Origin: Nodosilinea sp. LEGE 07088
GTDB taxonomy: Bacteria > Cyanobacteriota > Cyanobacteriia > Phormidesmidales > Phormidesmidaceae
Length of the DNA stretch: 33,015 bases
Direction of reading: 5' to 3'
NCBI RefSeq assembly: GCF_015207395.1
Contig: NZ_JADEWX010000053.1
Span: forward strand, 1-33,015
Under the pieces are notes generated by a model. It searched no databases. It saw nothing but the letters and a program-made list of their open reading frames with translations, and had not been told where the DNA came from. Positions 1-7,878 of the stretch are shown piece after piece. Within the stretch, counting starts at the first letter, position 1, and every line of letters begins with the position of its first letter. Position numbers and translations under genes: made by a program.

Positions 1-1810
1 GGGGGAGATCGGTCGGGGGGGCCAGGGTATCGACCGACTGCAAGCGGGGAATATCGGCGTGGAGGCCGACCACATCGGTGGCGGTGACCACGCACCACTG
101 GTTGGTTTGGGTCAGGCACACCAGGTAAGGGAACTGCCCAGACCCCTGCACCTTAGTGACTAACACGGCGGCAACCGGCTCACTCACCGGCATATGCTTG
201 CCCTTGAGCGAAAGCAGGGTGCCTGCGATCGCAAAGGGTACTGTCTTGCCCACGTCCTCAGCCAGCACCTGGGCGGCCTGTTGCTGGAGAGTCTTGAGCA
301 GGCGGCGTTCTTCCTTGAGCCGTTCTTTGAGTTTGGCGTACTCAGCCAGTAGGTCTTCATCAAAGGCGGCGAGCTGGGCCTGCTGATGGGCGATCGCCCC
401 CTCTAGCCGATCGATTTCCTCCTGTTGGGGCACCAGGTGCAGGGTGGCCAAATATTGGCCAAAGCTGCGCTCGACCAGATCCTTGGCCTCATCCAGGGTG
501 TGGGTTTGTAGCAGGTTGAGCACCATGCCATAGCCAGGGGTAAACTGGCTCACCAGCGGGTCGGCCCCCGAGGTGGCCAGGTGCACCGCCTCCCGCGACC
601 CTTCAAAGGGGCTTTCAACGGTGACCACATGGCCCTGCTCATCCATCCCCCGCCGTCCGGCTCTGCCCGCCATCTGCAAAAACTCCGACGACGTCAGCAG
701 GCGGTGGCCGCTGTCGGTGCGCTTCGAGAGGCTGGCAATCACCGTGGTGCGGGCGGGCATGTTGATGCCCGCCGCCAGGGTCTCAGTGGCAAACACCACC
801 TTAATCAACCCGGCCTGAAATAACTCTTCCACCAGCCCCTTCCACAGGGGCAAAATGCCCGCATGGTGGGCGGCAATGCCCCGGTAGAGCGGCCCCACCT
901 GGCCCGCTCGCCCGGCATCGGGGTTATGGGCTAAGAAGGTGTCAATCCGCAGCTTTAGCTCCTGGGCCTCGGCGTCGGTCACCAGCGACAGGTGGCTGAC
1001 CTCATCCACCGATTTGTCGCAGCCCCGGCGACTAAAAATAAAGTAGATGGCGGGCAGCATGTCCCGCTCTTGCAGTTGACCCATCACAAAGGGCAGGCTG
1101 ACTCGCCCACCGCCTCGTCGGCCTGGCTGCCGCTGGGGCTTGCGCTGCTTTTTTAGCTGGGGGTTGATCGCCTTTTGGGCATCGTCGAGCAGGGGCACCA
1201 ACCGCTTGCCGGTGCAGTAGTGAAACTGCAGCGGCACCGGGCGAAAGTCGGAGTAGATCAGTTCTGTGGGGCCGTGCACCTTTTGCAGCCAGTCGGTCAG
1301 CTGACCAGAGTTTTCGACCGTGGCCGACAGGGCCAGCAGCTGAATCTCCGGGGGGCAGTAGATAATCGACTCTTCCCAGACGGTGCCGCGCTGGCGATCG
1401 TTCATGTAGTGGCACTCGTCGAGCACCACCGCTTCGACCTGCTGTAGGGTGGTGCCGGTCTCGCCAATGCGCGTGCCGTAGAGCATGTTGCGAAAGATTT
1501 CGGTGGTCATCACCACGATGGGGGCATCGCGGTTGATGGACAGATCTCCGGTCAGCAGGCCCACATTTTCGTAGCCAAACTGGTCGCGAAAATCGCGCAG
1601 CTTTTGGTTAGACAACGCCTTCAGCGGAGTGGTATAAAACACCCGCTTGCCGTGGGCTATGGCTCGATAAATGGCGTATTCGCCGATCAGCGTTTTGCCC
1701 GATCCAGTGGGCGCGCACACCACCACAGACTTGTCGGCATCTAGGGCGTCTATGGCCTCATGCTGAAAATCATCGAGGGGAAAGGGAAATAATTTGGCTA
1801 GGTCTAGCAC
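1..1810 (-). CDS. Ski2/Mtr4-like DEAD/DEAH-box RNA helicase (3' end outside window)
   Basis: The protein is an ATP-dependent superfamily 2 RNA helicase of the Ski2/Mtr4 type, likely cytosolic and acting in RNA turnover or remodelling. Seen: Walker A APTGSGKT about 35 residues from the start, TTPLKALSNQK (motif Ia), a DECHYMND box (motif II), LSATVEN (motif III), then HHAGILP, FATETLAAGINMPART and QMAGRAGRRG (motifs IV-VI). A charged coiled-coil-like stretch follows, leading toward the expected C-terminal DSHCT region, which is cut by the window edge. An in-frame TAG lies 30 bases upstream of the first usable codon and there is no ATG, so I chose the GTG at 1810 (MLDLAKLFPF). No clear Shine-Dalgarno sequence is visible. 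It lies just beyond the distal end of integron locus 1 and is probably host backbone. The helicase family is certain; its RNA substrate is unknown. Confidence 0.95.
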   Translation of the reverse strand, partial: MLDLAKLFPFPLDDFQHEAIDALDADKSVVVCAPTGSGKTLIGEYAIYRAIAHGKRVFYTTPLKALSNQKLRDFRDQFGYENVGLLTGDLSINRDAPIVVMTTEIFRNMLYGTRIGETGTTLQQVEAVVLDECHYMNDRQRGTVWEESIIYCPPEIQLLALSATVENSGQLTDWLQKVHGPTELIYSDFRPVPLQFHYCTGKRLVPLLDDAQKAINPQLKKQRKPQRQPGRRGGGRVSLPFVMGQLQERDMLPAIYFIFSRRGCDKSVDEVSHLSLVTDAEAQELKLRIDTFLAHNPDAGRAGQVGPLYRGIAAHHAGILPLWKGLVEELFQAGLIKVVFATETLAAGINMPARTTVIASLSKRTDSGHRLLTSSEFLQMAGRAGRRGMDEQGHVVTVESPFEGSREAVHLATSGADPLVSQFTPGYGMVLNLLQTHTLDEAKDLVERSFGQYLATLHLVPQQEEIDRLEGAIAHQQAQLAAFDEDLLAEYAKLKERLKEERRLLKTLQQQAAQVLAEDVGKTVPFAIAGTLLSLKGKHMPVSEPVAAVLVTKVQGSGQFPYLVCLTQTNQWCVVTATDVVGLHADIPRLQSVDTLAPPTDLP

Positions 1811-1952
1811 AGGGCTGGCACTAAGGGGGCGTCCCTATTCTAGTGTGCTGAGCGATCGCCGAAACAAGAGCAAGTTGAGCCGTGCTGTCTAAGAGATGTG
1901 AATTAGGGCAGCAGATCTATACATTCAAGATGGGCAACTGCTGCTGCACTGC

Positions 1953-2028
1953 GCCCAACCCCAGGGCGATCGCTCTTTAGAGTAGTCCAAACAAATAACC
2001 ATCCGCTGCACCAGAGCTTATGTTAGCC
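1953..2028 (-). repeat. attC-D, degenerate recombination site at the end of cassette D
   Basis: On the minus strand the R'' end GGCTAAC overlaps the stop codon of the DUF6887 gene. It is followed by CTGGTGCAGCGGATGG, which closely resembles the L'' arm of attC-F (CTGGTGCAGCCGGACGG). The extended R'' GCAGGCTAAC pairs with the cassette start GTTAGGCTGC at 9 of 10 positions. A possible R' core GTTGGGC ends at 1953, but I see no convincing L' arm of the CCGCTG type between them. The site is probably decayed, or the distal half was replaced at the array boundary. Confidence 0.55.
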
Positions 2029-2241
2029 TGCGTTGCCACTCTGATACTCTGCCATCTGCTGACTAATAGATGCCTGAATTTTGCTATCGAAGTCTAGATC
2101 GTTAACTGACGTGATGACATGAAGGGAACGTTCTCTTCGCCTTGCTAAGTAAGCCTGGAAAGCAGCATTATCATCTCGATGGGTCAGAAAATAACGCCTT
2201 AGTTCTTGGTAAGACATTGCTGCATAGTTAACTGAACTCAT
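2023..2241 (-). CDS. DUF6887 family small protein
   Basis: This 72-residue protein (MSSVNYAAMSYQELRRYFLT...) matches the cyanobacterial DUF6887 pattern: an NY-x(2)-MS-x-(E)LRRYFL start, H-R-x-D-x(2)-AFQAYL in the middle, and a DLDFDSKIQASI segment. I chose the ATG at 2241 over the GTG one codon earlier because it overlaps the stop of the upstream gene (TGATG), a normal coupling arrangement. Its function is unknown. DUF6887 and DUF6888 genes usually occur together as two small co-transcribed genes, and they may act as a pair. The stop codon lies inside the R'' half of attC-D, so the pair forms one integron cassette. Confidence 0.85.
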   Translation of the reverse strand: MSSVNYAAMSYQELRRYFLTHRDDNAAFQAYLARRRERSLHVITSVNDLDFDSKIQASISQQMAEYQSGNAG

Positions 2242-2417
2242 CACAGCACCTCCCCATTCGGAGTAACTTCAAACTCAATTTCCTCGTTTTGCCCTGCCAA
2301 CACATACAGATTCTGGGTTCGACCATCGATACAAACTAAATGAATAGATTGTAACATTTGATACGTTAGACGGTGGCTAATTTGATACAAGCACCTTGAT
2401 TGACTATCTGTTGGCAT
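2241..2417 (-). CDS. DUF6888 family small protein
   Basis: This 58-residue protein begins MPTDSQSRCLYQISHRLTYQ and ends with IEFEVTPNGEVL. It fits DUF6888: an MPT-x-Q-x(3)-C start, then a PIHLV-type segment (here SIHLVCIDGRTQNLYVLAG) and a short C-terminal beta strand ending in PNGE. It overlaps the DUF6887 start by one base, so the two are translationally coupled. The gene is too short for standard ORF cut-offs and would easily be missed. The function is unknown. It sits about 140 bp after the start of cassette D. Confidence 0.85.
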   Translation of the reverse strand: MPTDSQSRCLYQISHRLTYQMLQSIHLVCIDGRTQNLYVLAGQNEEIEFEVTPNGEVL

Positions 2418-2556
2418 CAAATCCGATCATTTGCAATGGAGGCTTTATCATTGTAACTTGCTCCAAATACCCAGCCGATTGCTGCAAAATCCTGCCTTAC
2501 AAGAGTTTTCTGAGGTGCTTTGGGCTTGAATGCCAACAGCAAACTTGGCTGAAGCA

Positions 2557-2643
2557 GCCTAACGATCCTGTTCAGCGGCTGCCAATCACTCTTGCCCCAA
2601 CACCCATTACCTTTGCCAGTCCGCTGCAATAGGCTGGTTATGT
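2557..2643 (-). repeat. attC-C, recombination site closing cassette C
   Basis: On the minus strand: R'' ACATAAC (overlapping the NTF2-like gene stop), L'' arm TTGCAGCGGACTGG, about 30 bp of central sequence, L' arm CAGCCGCTGAACA and R' GTTAGGC. The CAGCGG and CCGCTG arms pair. The site is 87 bp, close to attC-A and attC-E (86 bp each). Extended R'' GCTACATAAC is an exact 10-base complement of GTTATGTAGC at 6398, 3.8 kb upstream. That links this site to the cassette start next to attC-B. Confidence 0.85.
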
Positions 2644-2991
2644 AGCGACAGTATCGACAAACTGGACAATCCGTTTTATGACTCCTGCATCGGTTAAGTC
2701 GCCCACCATTAGCCCGCACGATAGTATCTCGCCACTATCTTGCTGTAATTTCCATCGGAGTCGAAACACGTTGTGGTGTGCATCGATCTCCTCTTCTGCA
2801 ATTAACTTGTGATCGAAACGGGATCGGAATTTTTCAATTAAGGCTTGCATGCTATCGATTCCCTGAATCGGTTCGGGCGCATGTGGGTCAATGTAGATTG
2901 CATTGGTTGTCATACAGCTTTGGAGCAAACGTTGTCTTTCTTCAGATGTTTCAACGTTCCAGGCTGCTAGATAGGTTTCAATAGCGCTCAT
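2638..2991 (-). CDS. NTF2-like / SnoaL-type small protein
   Basis: This 117-residue cone-fold protein (MSAIETYLAAWNVETSEERQ...) resembles the SnoaL/NTF2 superfamily. It has an N-terminal helix with YLAAWN, then AIYIDPHAPEPIQGIDSMQALIEKFRSRF, a strand-rich middle (NVFRLRWKLQQDSGEILSCGLMVGDL) and an IVQFVDTV end. The start was set at 2991 because AGGAG precedes it at good spacing; the longer reading frame to 3123 overlaps the upstream VOC gene. No catalytic residue set can be assigned, so ligand or enzyme activity is unknown. It is the last gene of cassette C, 10 bp after the VOC gene, and its stop lies inside attC-C. Confidence 0.82.
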   Translation of the reverse strand: MSAIETYLAAWNVETSEERQRLLQSCMTTNAIYIDPHAPEPIQGIDSMQALIEKFRSRFDHKLIAEEEIDAHHNVFRLRWKLQQDSGEILSCGLMVGDLTDAGVIKRIVQFVDTVAT

Positions 2992-3001
2992 TCGTAGCTC
3001 C

Positions 3002-3418
3002 TCAAAAAATACGATGGGTATTGGTGGGATCTTGGTAAGCCTTTTCCATAGCAAAAGGTCGAACATCTTCAAAAATGCCGTATCGATTCCCACTTGGATC
3101 ATGGAACACGTAGCAGGTTCCATTGGGCATTTCCATTGGTCCGCGTTCTGCTTGCCAACCTTTAGCGGTTAGTGTGGCAACTACATTCGACAAGTCATCA
3201 ACTGCAAAAATTGGCATGATACTGGGGGCGCTTAAATGGTCGGCAATCAGGATTAACGGACTATCTCCCAACTTGAATGCTGCAACTTTTGCCCCAAAGC
3301 GATCAAATCCCCAAACGAGTTGAGCGCCGAGCACGTTGCGGTAGAACTCGAAATCAGCTTCGAAATCAGCAGAGCCGACATACAGAAAAGCCATCTTGGA
3401 AAATAAGTTGTTATTCAT
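3002..3418 (-). CDS. VOC superfamily protein (glyoxalase/bleomycin-resistance fold)
   Basis: This 138-residue single-domain VOC protein has a paired beta-alpha-beta-beta-beta layout: FLYVGSADFEADFEFYRNVLGAQLVWGF, then PLILIADHLSAPSIMPIFAVDDLSNVVATLTAKGWQAE, then the typical ending CYVFHDPSGNRYGIFEDVRP. VOC proteins bind a metal or sequester small molecules. E116 in FEDV is the usual C-terminal ligand position, but I cannot assign a substrate. A strong GGAGGT site lies 6 bases before the start. It is the fourth gene of the five-gene cassette C and is likely co-transcribed with its neighbours (gaps of 28 and 10 bp). Confidence 0.9.
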   Translation of the reverse strand: MNNNLFSKMAFLYVGSADFEADFEFYRNVLGAQLVWGFDRFGAKVAAFKLGDSPLILIADHLSAPSIMPIFAVDDLSNVVATLTAKGWQAERGPMEMPNGTCYVFHDPSGNRYGIFEDVRPFAMEKAYQDPTNTHRIF

Positions 3419-3446
3419 CGCGACCTCCCTGGCAAAATGCCACGAA

Positions 3447-4292
3447 TTAACGAAATTGCTCGGCGTAATCTGCCGCGAACTGTTGGAATAAAATTGGCGA
3501 TCGCCCCGTAATCATAGACACCGTATCTTCAATCACGGGAACCTGAGCGGGTGCGTTCCCCATCTCTGTTAAACAATTGACCAACCAATCAGGTATTCCA
3601 GCGCTGATCATCCCCTGGCGATAGTCTGCTGGCGACAATTGAATGAGTTTGACTTCCCGTCCTAAGACCTCTCCAAGCTGTTGCAGCATTTGACTAAATG
3701 ACAAAACTTCAGCCCCAGTCAGGTGGTAGCGTTTTTGCTCATGTCCCCCACGGGTCAAAACCTTTAAGGCCACAGCAGCAATATCTCTTGCATCAATCGC
3801 AACTGTGAGCGTATCGCCTGTGGCAAATAAGCAGCTTTGCTCTCGAATCGTCGATGCCGACATTAGCAGATTTTGCATAAAGTAAGTCGGACGAAGGAAT
3901 GTCCACGTCAGCCCTGAAGCCTCCAGATACTGCTCAACTTCTCCATGCCAGCGATTGACGCTCAAACTCGATTGTGGGTCAGCGCCTTCTACCGAGAGTT
4001 TAACCACATGCTCAACCCCTGCTTTCTGCGCTGATTGAATGACCTGCTGCTGTAGTTGAGGTATTTGAGGATCCAGAGAAGATAGGAGAAAGAGCTTCTT
4101 CACCCCTTGCAAGGCGGTTCTCATCTCTTCTGGCTGAGCCAGGTCGCCGACAATAGTCTCGATATTTGGAGCTGTGATCTGTTTTGCTTTTTCGGGCGAC
4201 CGCACTAATGCTTTGGCTGGAATGCCTGCTGTCGCAAATTGCTGAACCAATGCGCTTCCAATATTGCCAGTCGCACCTGTAATTAAAATCAT
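3447..4292 (-). CDS. NmrA-type atypical SDR, NAD(P)-binding oxidoreductase
   Basis: This 281-residue Rossmann-fold protein begins MILITGATGNIGSALVQQF, with the TGATGNIG dinucleotide-binding loop at residues 5-12. It continues with VGDLAQPEEMRTALQGVKKLFLLSS, HVVKLSVEGAD and TWTFLRPTYFMQNLL, the normal layout of NmrA/QOR2-like atypical SDRs. Such proteins reduce quinones or act as redox sensors; the substrate here is unknown. The ATG at 4292 was chosen because AGGAG lies 7 bases upstream, rather than the in-frame codon at 4310. It is the third gene of cassette C, 36 bp downstream of the aldo/keto reductase, suggesting a redox or detoxification operon under the AraC regulator. Confidence 0.92.
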   Translation of the reverse strand: MILITGATGNIGSALVQQFATAGIPAKALVRSPEKAKQITAPNIETIVGDLAQPEEMRTALQGVKKLFLLSSLDPQIPQLQQQVIQSAQKAGVEHVVKLSVEGADPQSSLSVNRWHGEVEQYLEASGLTWTFLRPTYFMQNLLMSASTIREQSCLFATGDTLTVAIDARDIAAVALKVLTRGGHEQKRYHLTGAEVLSFSQMLQQLGEVLGREVKLIQLSPADYRQGMISAGIPDWLVNCLTEMGNAPAQVPVIEDTVSMITGRSPILFQQFAADYAEQFR

Positions 4293-4328
4293 GGTATTTA
4301 CTCCTATCATTGGTTGGCAACTAATGGC

Positions 4329-5417
4329 TCATCGCCAGCGGTTATAGTCAAATTGCGGCCCCCGCTCAACCGTTACCCCCTTATCGATAATTCCGGCGAC
4401 TGCTTCGCTGGACGCAAAATCGTGTGGAAATCCCAACTCAAAAGCAGACACTTTGCTCAGCCTCGACAGTGTCTCTTCGGGTAAAGTGAGTGTCGCGGCT
4501 TTGAGGTTTTCCTGAAGTTGCGACGCTGTGCGCGCCCCTAGAATCGGAATGGGACGACCAAACCGGCTCAACACCCAGGCAATCGCAACCTCCGCAGACG
4601 TTGAATTAATCTCATCTGCAATAGATTTCACCTCAGCGGCAATGGCCAATGCCCGGTCAGTTAGCCAACCTGCGCCTTGCACCATCCCGCTACGGGTTCC
4701 TTCTTCTGGGGCGTTAGTTGAATTAGCCTTAGCGTACTTGCCCGTGAGAATCCCTGAAGCCAGTGCTTGCCAGGTGACTGTTTGTAACCCATGATCCACA
4801 GACATCGGCAGCACATCACGCTCTAATGTGCGATCAATGAGGTTGTAGCGACCTTGGTAGGCTACAAACGGTGACCAATGTGCCATGCGTGCCAGAGTAT
4901 TGGCTTCTGCAACTTTCCACGCAGGCGCATCGGACATGCCGAGATATAGGACTTTCCCCTCGCGCACGAGGTCGTTCATCGCGCCCAGAGTTTCTTCAAT
5001 CGGTGTGCGCCAATCCCATATGTGCAGATAGTAGAGATCAATGTAGTCAGTTTTTAGGCGACGAAGGCTATCCTCAACAGCGCGCTTCAGGGATTTGCGA
5101 TGGGCACCTCCCCCATTTGGATCGCCTTCACGTCGAGAGAGACCGAACTTCGTTGCAATCACGAATCGCTCCCGCCGCCCCTGTAGGACGCTCCCGAGAA
5201 TGGATTCGCTTTCTCCGTCGGTGTATTCATTGGCCGTATCAATGAAATTGCCGCCCAGATCAGCGTACACATCCAGCATCCGCTGAGATTCGTCAACATC
5301 AGCCCCCCACCCCCAGCTGTTGCCAAAAGTCATTGTACCTAGACAAAGCGGTGACACCCGTAATCCCGAACGCCCTAGTAACCGATAGTGATCGAGTTGA
5401 TTGGAGAGTTGACTCAT
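4329..5417 (-). CDS. Aldo/keto reductase
   Basis: This NADPH-dependent oxidoreductase of about 362 residues has a TIM-barrel fold. Seen: LGRSGLRVSPLCLGTMTFGNSWGWG near the N-terminus, the catalytic tetrad in FIDTANEYTDGESE (Asp and Tyr), VIATKFG (Lys) and YYLHIWDW (His), and the C-terminal cofactor segment IPILGARTASQLQENL. Full length. The ATG at 5417 (MSQLSNQ) has AGGAG ten bases upstream. It begins 49 bp after the AraC-type regulator gene on the same strand and is probably its target. It reduces carbonyl compounds by family knowledge; the physiological substrate is not readable. It lies inside the large cassette C. Confidence 0.93.
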   Translation of the reverse strand: MSQLSNQLDHYRLLGRSGLRVSPLCLGTMTFGNSWGWGADVDESQRMLDVYADLGGNFIDTANEYTDGESESILGSVLQGRRERFVIATKFGLSRREGDPNGGGAHRKSLKRAVEDSLRRLKTDYIDLYYLHIWDWRTPIEETLGAMNDLVREGKVLYLGMSDAPAWKVAEANTLARMAHWSPFVAYQGRYNLIDRTLERDVLPMSVDHGLQTVTWQALASGILTGKYAKANSTNAPEEGTRSGMVQGAGWLTDRALAIAAEVKSIADEINSTSAEVAIAWVLSRFGRPIPILGARTASQLQENLKAATLTLPEETLSRLSKVSAFELGFPHDFASSEAVAGIIDKGVTVERGPQFDYNRWR

Positions 5418-5466
5418 TTCGTCTGAACTCCTGCATCTCAAATGCTTGATATCACTATCTTAGAGT

Positions 5467-6330
5467 TCAAGTCAAAGGGGGTGATTGTACGTTCTTGCCG
5501 CCTTGTATAATTCCAGGCGTATAGCCTAAAAGTCGCTTGAAATGCCGGGTTAGATGGGCTTGATCGTAAAAACCTGTTTCGACTGCCACTTGTGCGATTG
5601 GGATGCCTCTCGCTAACTGCGCTTTTGCCTGCCAAACCCGCACCTGATTAAGAAACGCATGGGGTGGGACACCAACCTCTTGAGAAAATACGCGATTGAG
5701 CCGGAAGGGACTGAGGTTGACCAAGGCTGAAAGCTCCTCTAGGGAGACGTTTTCCGTAAACCTTTCCATGAGAAAGCTGCGCACTTGCTTAACGCGATCG
5801 CTCTCTCGACGAGAAGGCGGTAACTGAGGTGGCTCAACAATGCAGTGCTGAAGCAACAAAGCAGTTATTTTTAGCAGCCAACTATCCCGCTCTAAGCGAG
5901 AATGCGGCATTTCCAAAGCGCGATGAATGCGGGAGAATGCCTGAATGATGCTCGGATTCAGTTCAATGGGTTGGTTGAAGTGGGGTAATTGCGCCTCTCG
6001 CTCTGTCAAGTCTGAGATTAATCGCTGAAGGAATTGGGGACTGGTATGAAGCATCCGAAATGTACGGGGATGCTCAGGGCTCCCTTGACCGGCGAAGGGT
6101 TCTCCTGGCTGGATGAGCAGCAAACTCCCACCGCCAATGTAAAATTTCTCTCCCCGATAAGTAAAATTCGCCTGTCCTTGTTCAATGACGCCAATCAGAT
6201 ACTCCTGAAATATCTGTCGCGGCATTGAGGTGGTAATTCCAGAAGCACTGAGTAGCTCATAGGCACTCCCATCAGGTCGCCAAATCTTGACGTTGGGCTC
6301 GATGTTTGGCTTGGCTAGACTCAGACGCAA
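5467..6330 (-). CDS. AraC family transcriptional regulator
   Basis: This 287-residue regulator has an N-terminal cupin-like sensor domain (about residues 35-150; QGQANFTYRGEKFYIGGGSLLLIQPGEPF) and a C-terminal double helix-turn-helix (about 180-280). The second domain shows the AraC signature IPIAQVAVETGFYDQAHLTRHFKRLLGYTPG. No ATG or GTG lies between the upstream TAA and the first TTG, and GAGG sits 8 bases before that TTG, so I chose TTG at 6330. A -10-like TATAAG lies about 35 bp upstream. It starts cassette C and precedes the AKR-SDR-VOC-NTF2 genes on the same strand, so it likely controls them. A regulator carried with its own operon in one cassette is uncommon. Confidence 0.92.
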   Translation of the reverse strand: MRLSLAKPNIEPNVKIWRPDGSAYELLSASGITTSMPRQIFQEYLIGVIEQGQANFTYRGEKFYIGGGSLLLIQPGEPFAGQGSPEHPRTFRMLHTSPQFLQRLISDLTEREAQLPHFNQPIELNPSIIQAFSRIHRALEMPHSRLERDSWLLKITALLLQHCIVEPPQLPPSRRESDRVKQVRSFLMERFTENVSLEELSALVNLSPFRLNRVFSQEVGVPPHAFLNQVRVWQAKAQLARGIPIAQVAVETGFYDQAHLTRHFKRLLGYTPGIIQGGKNVQSPPLT

Positions 6331-6391
6331 TTCTTGAACCTCACCCTTAAGACCCCGTTCTTATACTATTGCCACAGCAAGTAACCAAGCT

Positions 6392-6473
6392 ACATAACGC
6401 CCGGCTCTGCGGCTGGTAAAAGTGGAGGCGAAGCCGGAGCTTTTACCAGTCCGACAGCAGCCGCTTGTTAGCA
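6392..6473 (-). repeat. attC-B, recombination site closing cassette B
   Basis: On the minus strand: R'' TGCTAAC starting 3 bases after the stop of the HEPN-like gene, L'' arm AAGCGGCTGCTGTCGGAC, a central palindrome with CTGGTAAAAG and CTTTTACCAG arms, an L' arm containing CCGCAGAGCCGG and R' GTTATGT. The site is 82 bp. Extended R'' GTGCTAAC complements the start of cassette B, GTTAGCAC (7771). The long central hairpin fits the single-stranded folded substrate used by IntI. Confidence 0.88.
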
Positions 6474-6476
6474 CAT

Positions 6477-7739
6477 TTATATGTCCCATATTTCCCCATT
6501 AAATAGCTGCTCGTTTATCTTTGGCGGATTCGCTCTGACTTTTGGATGATTTGCCAGAATTTGTCTTAATGTTCGGACTGAGTCATAGGCATTTACAACA
6601 ATTTCTCTCTGCTTTTTGAATAGCTCCTGATCAAAAGAATCAATATTGACTTTGTGAGCTGGCTTTTGACGGAGCTGCCTCACCTTTCTAAAGGTTTTCA
6701 TCATTTCTTCAATTGGCGTCGGGTCTGAGGGCTTGAAATATTTATTAACCCACGCTTCAAGGATTTGTATAGTGCCTTTAGGCTTTACGACGATTTTTCC
6801 ATCGTCCCTCTCTTCCTCATCCTCCAGCTCCACATCGTCTTCAAAGAATTTTTTGTTGATGTTGTCGGACATCATTTTATCCAATAACAGCACAAAGTTA
6901 TTAAATTCAGCATGTGTAGGGCGCAAAAGAAAGCCAAACTCTTTGGGTGTTTCTTCATCGTAGCTATTTCGAAAGAGAGCAGGCTTTCCGATCAAGGCAC
7001 TCATTTCATTGATGATTTTTAATTCTTCAGTAAATGCTCTGAAAATGGACATTCGAGTGCCCCACGAACCCAATATACTTGAAGCGTAATAATCAGGGTG
7101 TAGCTTAATATCTCCTTTTACTTCCTTTGCTGCCCAAACCTTCTGATGCTCAGGACTGAGATTCCCAAGGTATCGCAAAAATACTGCGACATATCTGTTT
7201 AGATCATCGTCGTAGGCAAAGCCAAATGTTTGAAGCAGTACCTGATCATGTTCTGGGACACTATCAGACTCGAAATATTCATCAGTGATGCATATTTGTC
7301 CATGGATGAAGTCGGTGTTATATGAATAGCGAGGATCGTTTCGGTAATATTCCAAAACTGACAAATCAAAAGTTCTAAAGTCGAGTTGACCAGCACCTTT
7401 GGCAAGCTCCATTTCGTAGGGTGCTTCACTATATGCGGCTAATTTCTCCGAGCTAGCCAGCTTTTTTTCATGAGGGTATAGGCATGTGTGACCGGGGTAT
7501 TCTGCGGCATCGAATCCCTCAAGTACTTTATCTTTTGGAATTTTTGAAAAAGCTCTTATATGAGGGTTACCCTCAAAGCGAGCAGTCAAGATTTCATCTT
7601 CGATAGCCTGCCGAATCGAAGCTTTAAAAGCTTCATCGTTAATATCAAAGATGCCTTCCAATCCATAAATTGGCATTCCATTGAAGTCGCCTGATGAAAA
7701 ATACTTTTCTTCTATAACTGAGTATAGTTCTTCGATCAT
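6477..7739 (-). CDS. Uncharacterised cassette protein with HEPN-like C-terminus
   Basis: I do not recognise this 420-residue protein as a whole. It is acidic, with no signal peptide or membrane segment. Near the C-terminus it has FRKVRQLRQKPAHKVNIDSF followed by a long helix (QREIVVNAYDSVRTLRQILANHP). The RQKPAH segment fits the R-x4-6-H motif of HEPN domains, which are often RNases in abortive-infection and toxin systems. A very acidic linker (FFEDDVELEDEEERDDG) precedes it. Codon use is A/T-rich compared with uvrB or the sigma factor, as expected for acquired DNA. It fills cassette B alone. A defence role is an inference only. Confidence 0.6.
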   Translation of the reverse strand: MIEELYSVIEEKYFSSGDFNGMPIYGLEGIFDINDEAFKASIRQAIEDEILTARFEGNPHIRAFSKIPKDKVLEGFDAAEYPGHTCLYPHEKKLASSEKLAAYSEAPYEMELAKGAGQLDFRTFDLSVLEYYRNDPRYSYNTDFIHGQICITDEYFESDSVPEHDQVLLQTFGFAYDDDLNRYVAVFLRYLGNLSPEHQKVWAAKEVKGDIKLHPDYYASSILGSWGTRMSIFRAFTEELKIINEMSALIGKPALFRNSYDEETPKEFGFLLRPTHAEFNNFVLLLDKMMSDNINKKFFEDDVELEDEEERDDGKIVVKPKGTIQILEAWVNKYFKPSDPTPIEEMMKTFRKVRQLRQKPAHKVNIDSFDQELFKKQREIVVNAYDSVRTLRQILANHPKVRANPPKINEQLFNGEIWDI

Positions 7740-7764
7740 CTTATTATTCCGATACTTCCTTGGG

Positions 7765-7850
7765 TGCTAACGGTGAAGCTCAACGGCGGCAGACAACCTC
7801 TGAGACACCACCGAGATCTGTTGTCCGTCCGTTGCAGCGCAGTGTTGGGC
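7765..7850 (-). repeat. attC-A, recombination site closing cassette A
   Basis: On the minus strand: R'' GCCCAAC (a perfect RYYYAAC), L'' arm CTGCAACGGACGG, a central segment with AGATCTCGGTGGTG, L' arm CCGCCGTTGAGC and R' GTTAGCA. CAACGG and CCGTTG pair. The site is 86 bp. Extended R'' GCAGCCCAAC is the exact complement of the cassette start GTTGGGCTGC at 9239. It is closely similar to attC-F on the other array (AGATCTCGGTGGTG and CAGAGGTT shared), so both arrays use one attC family. Confidence 0.9.
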
Positions 7851-7878
7851 TGCTGGAAAAGACGGGTATAGAGATAAG

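Noticed and set aside
2417-2719. 100-codon minus-strand frame across attC-C
   Set aside because: It overlaps the NTF2-like gene and the att site in another frame, and has no ribosome site or family match.
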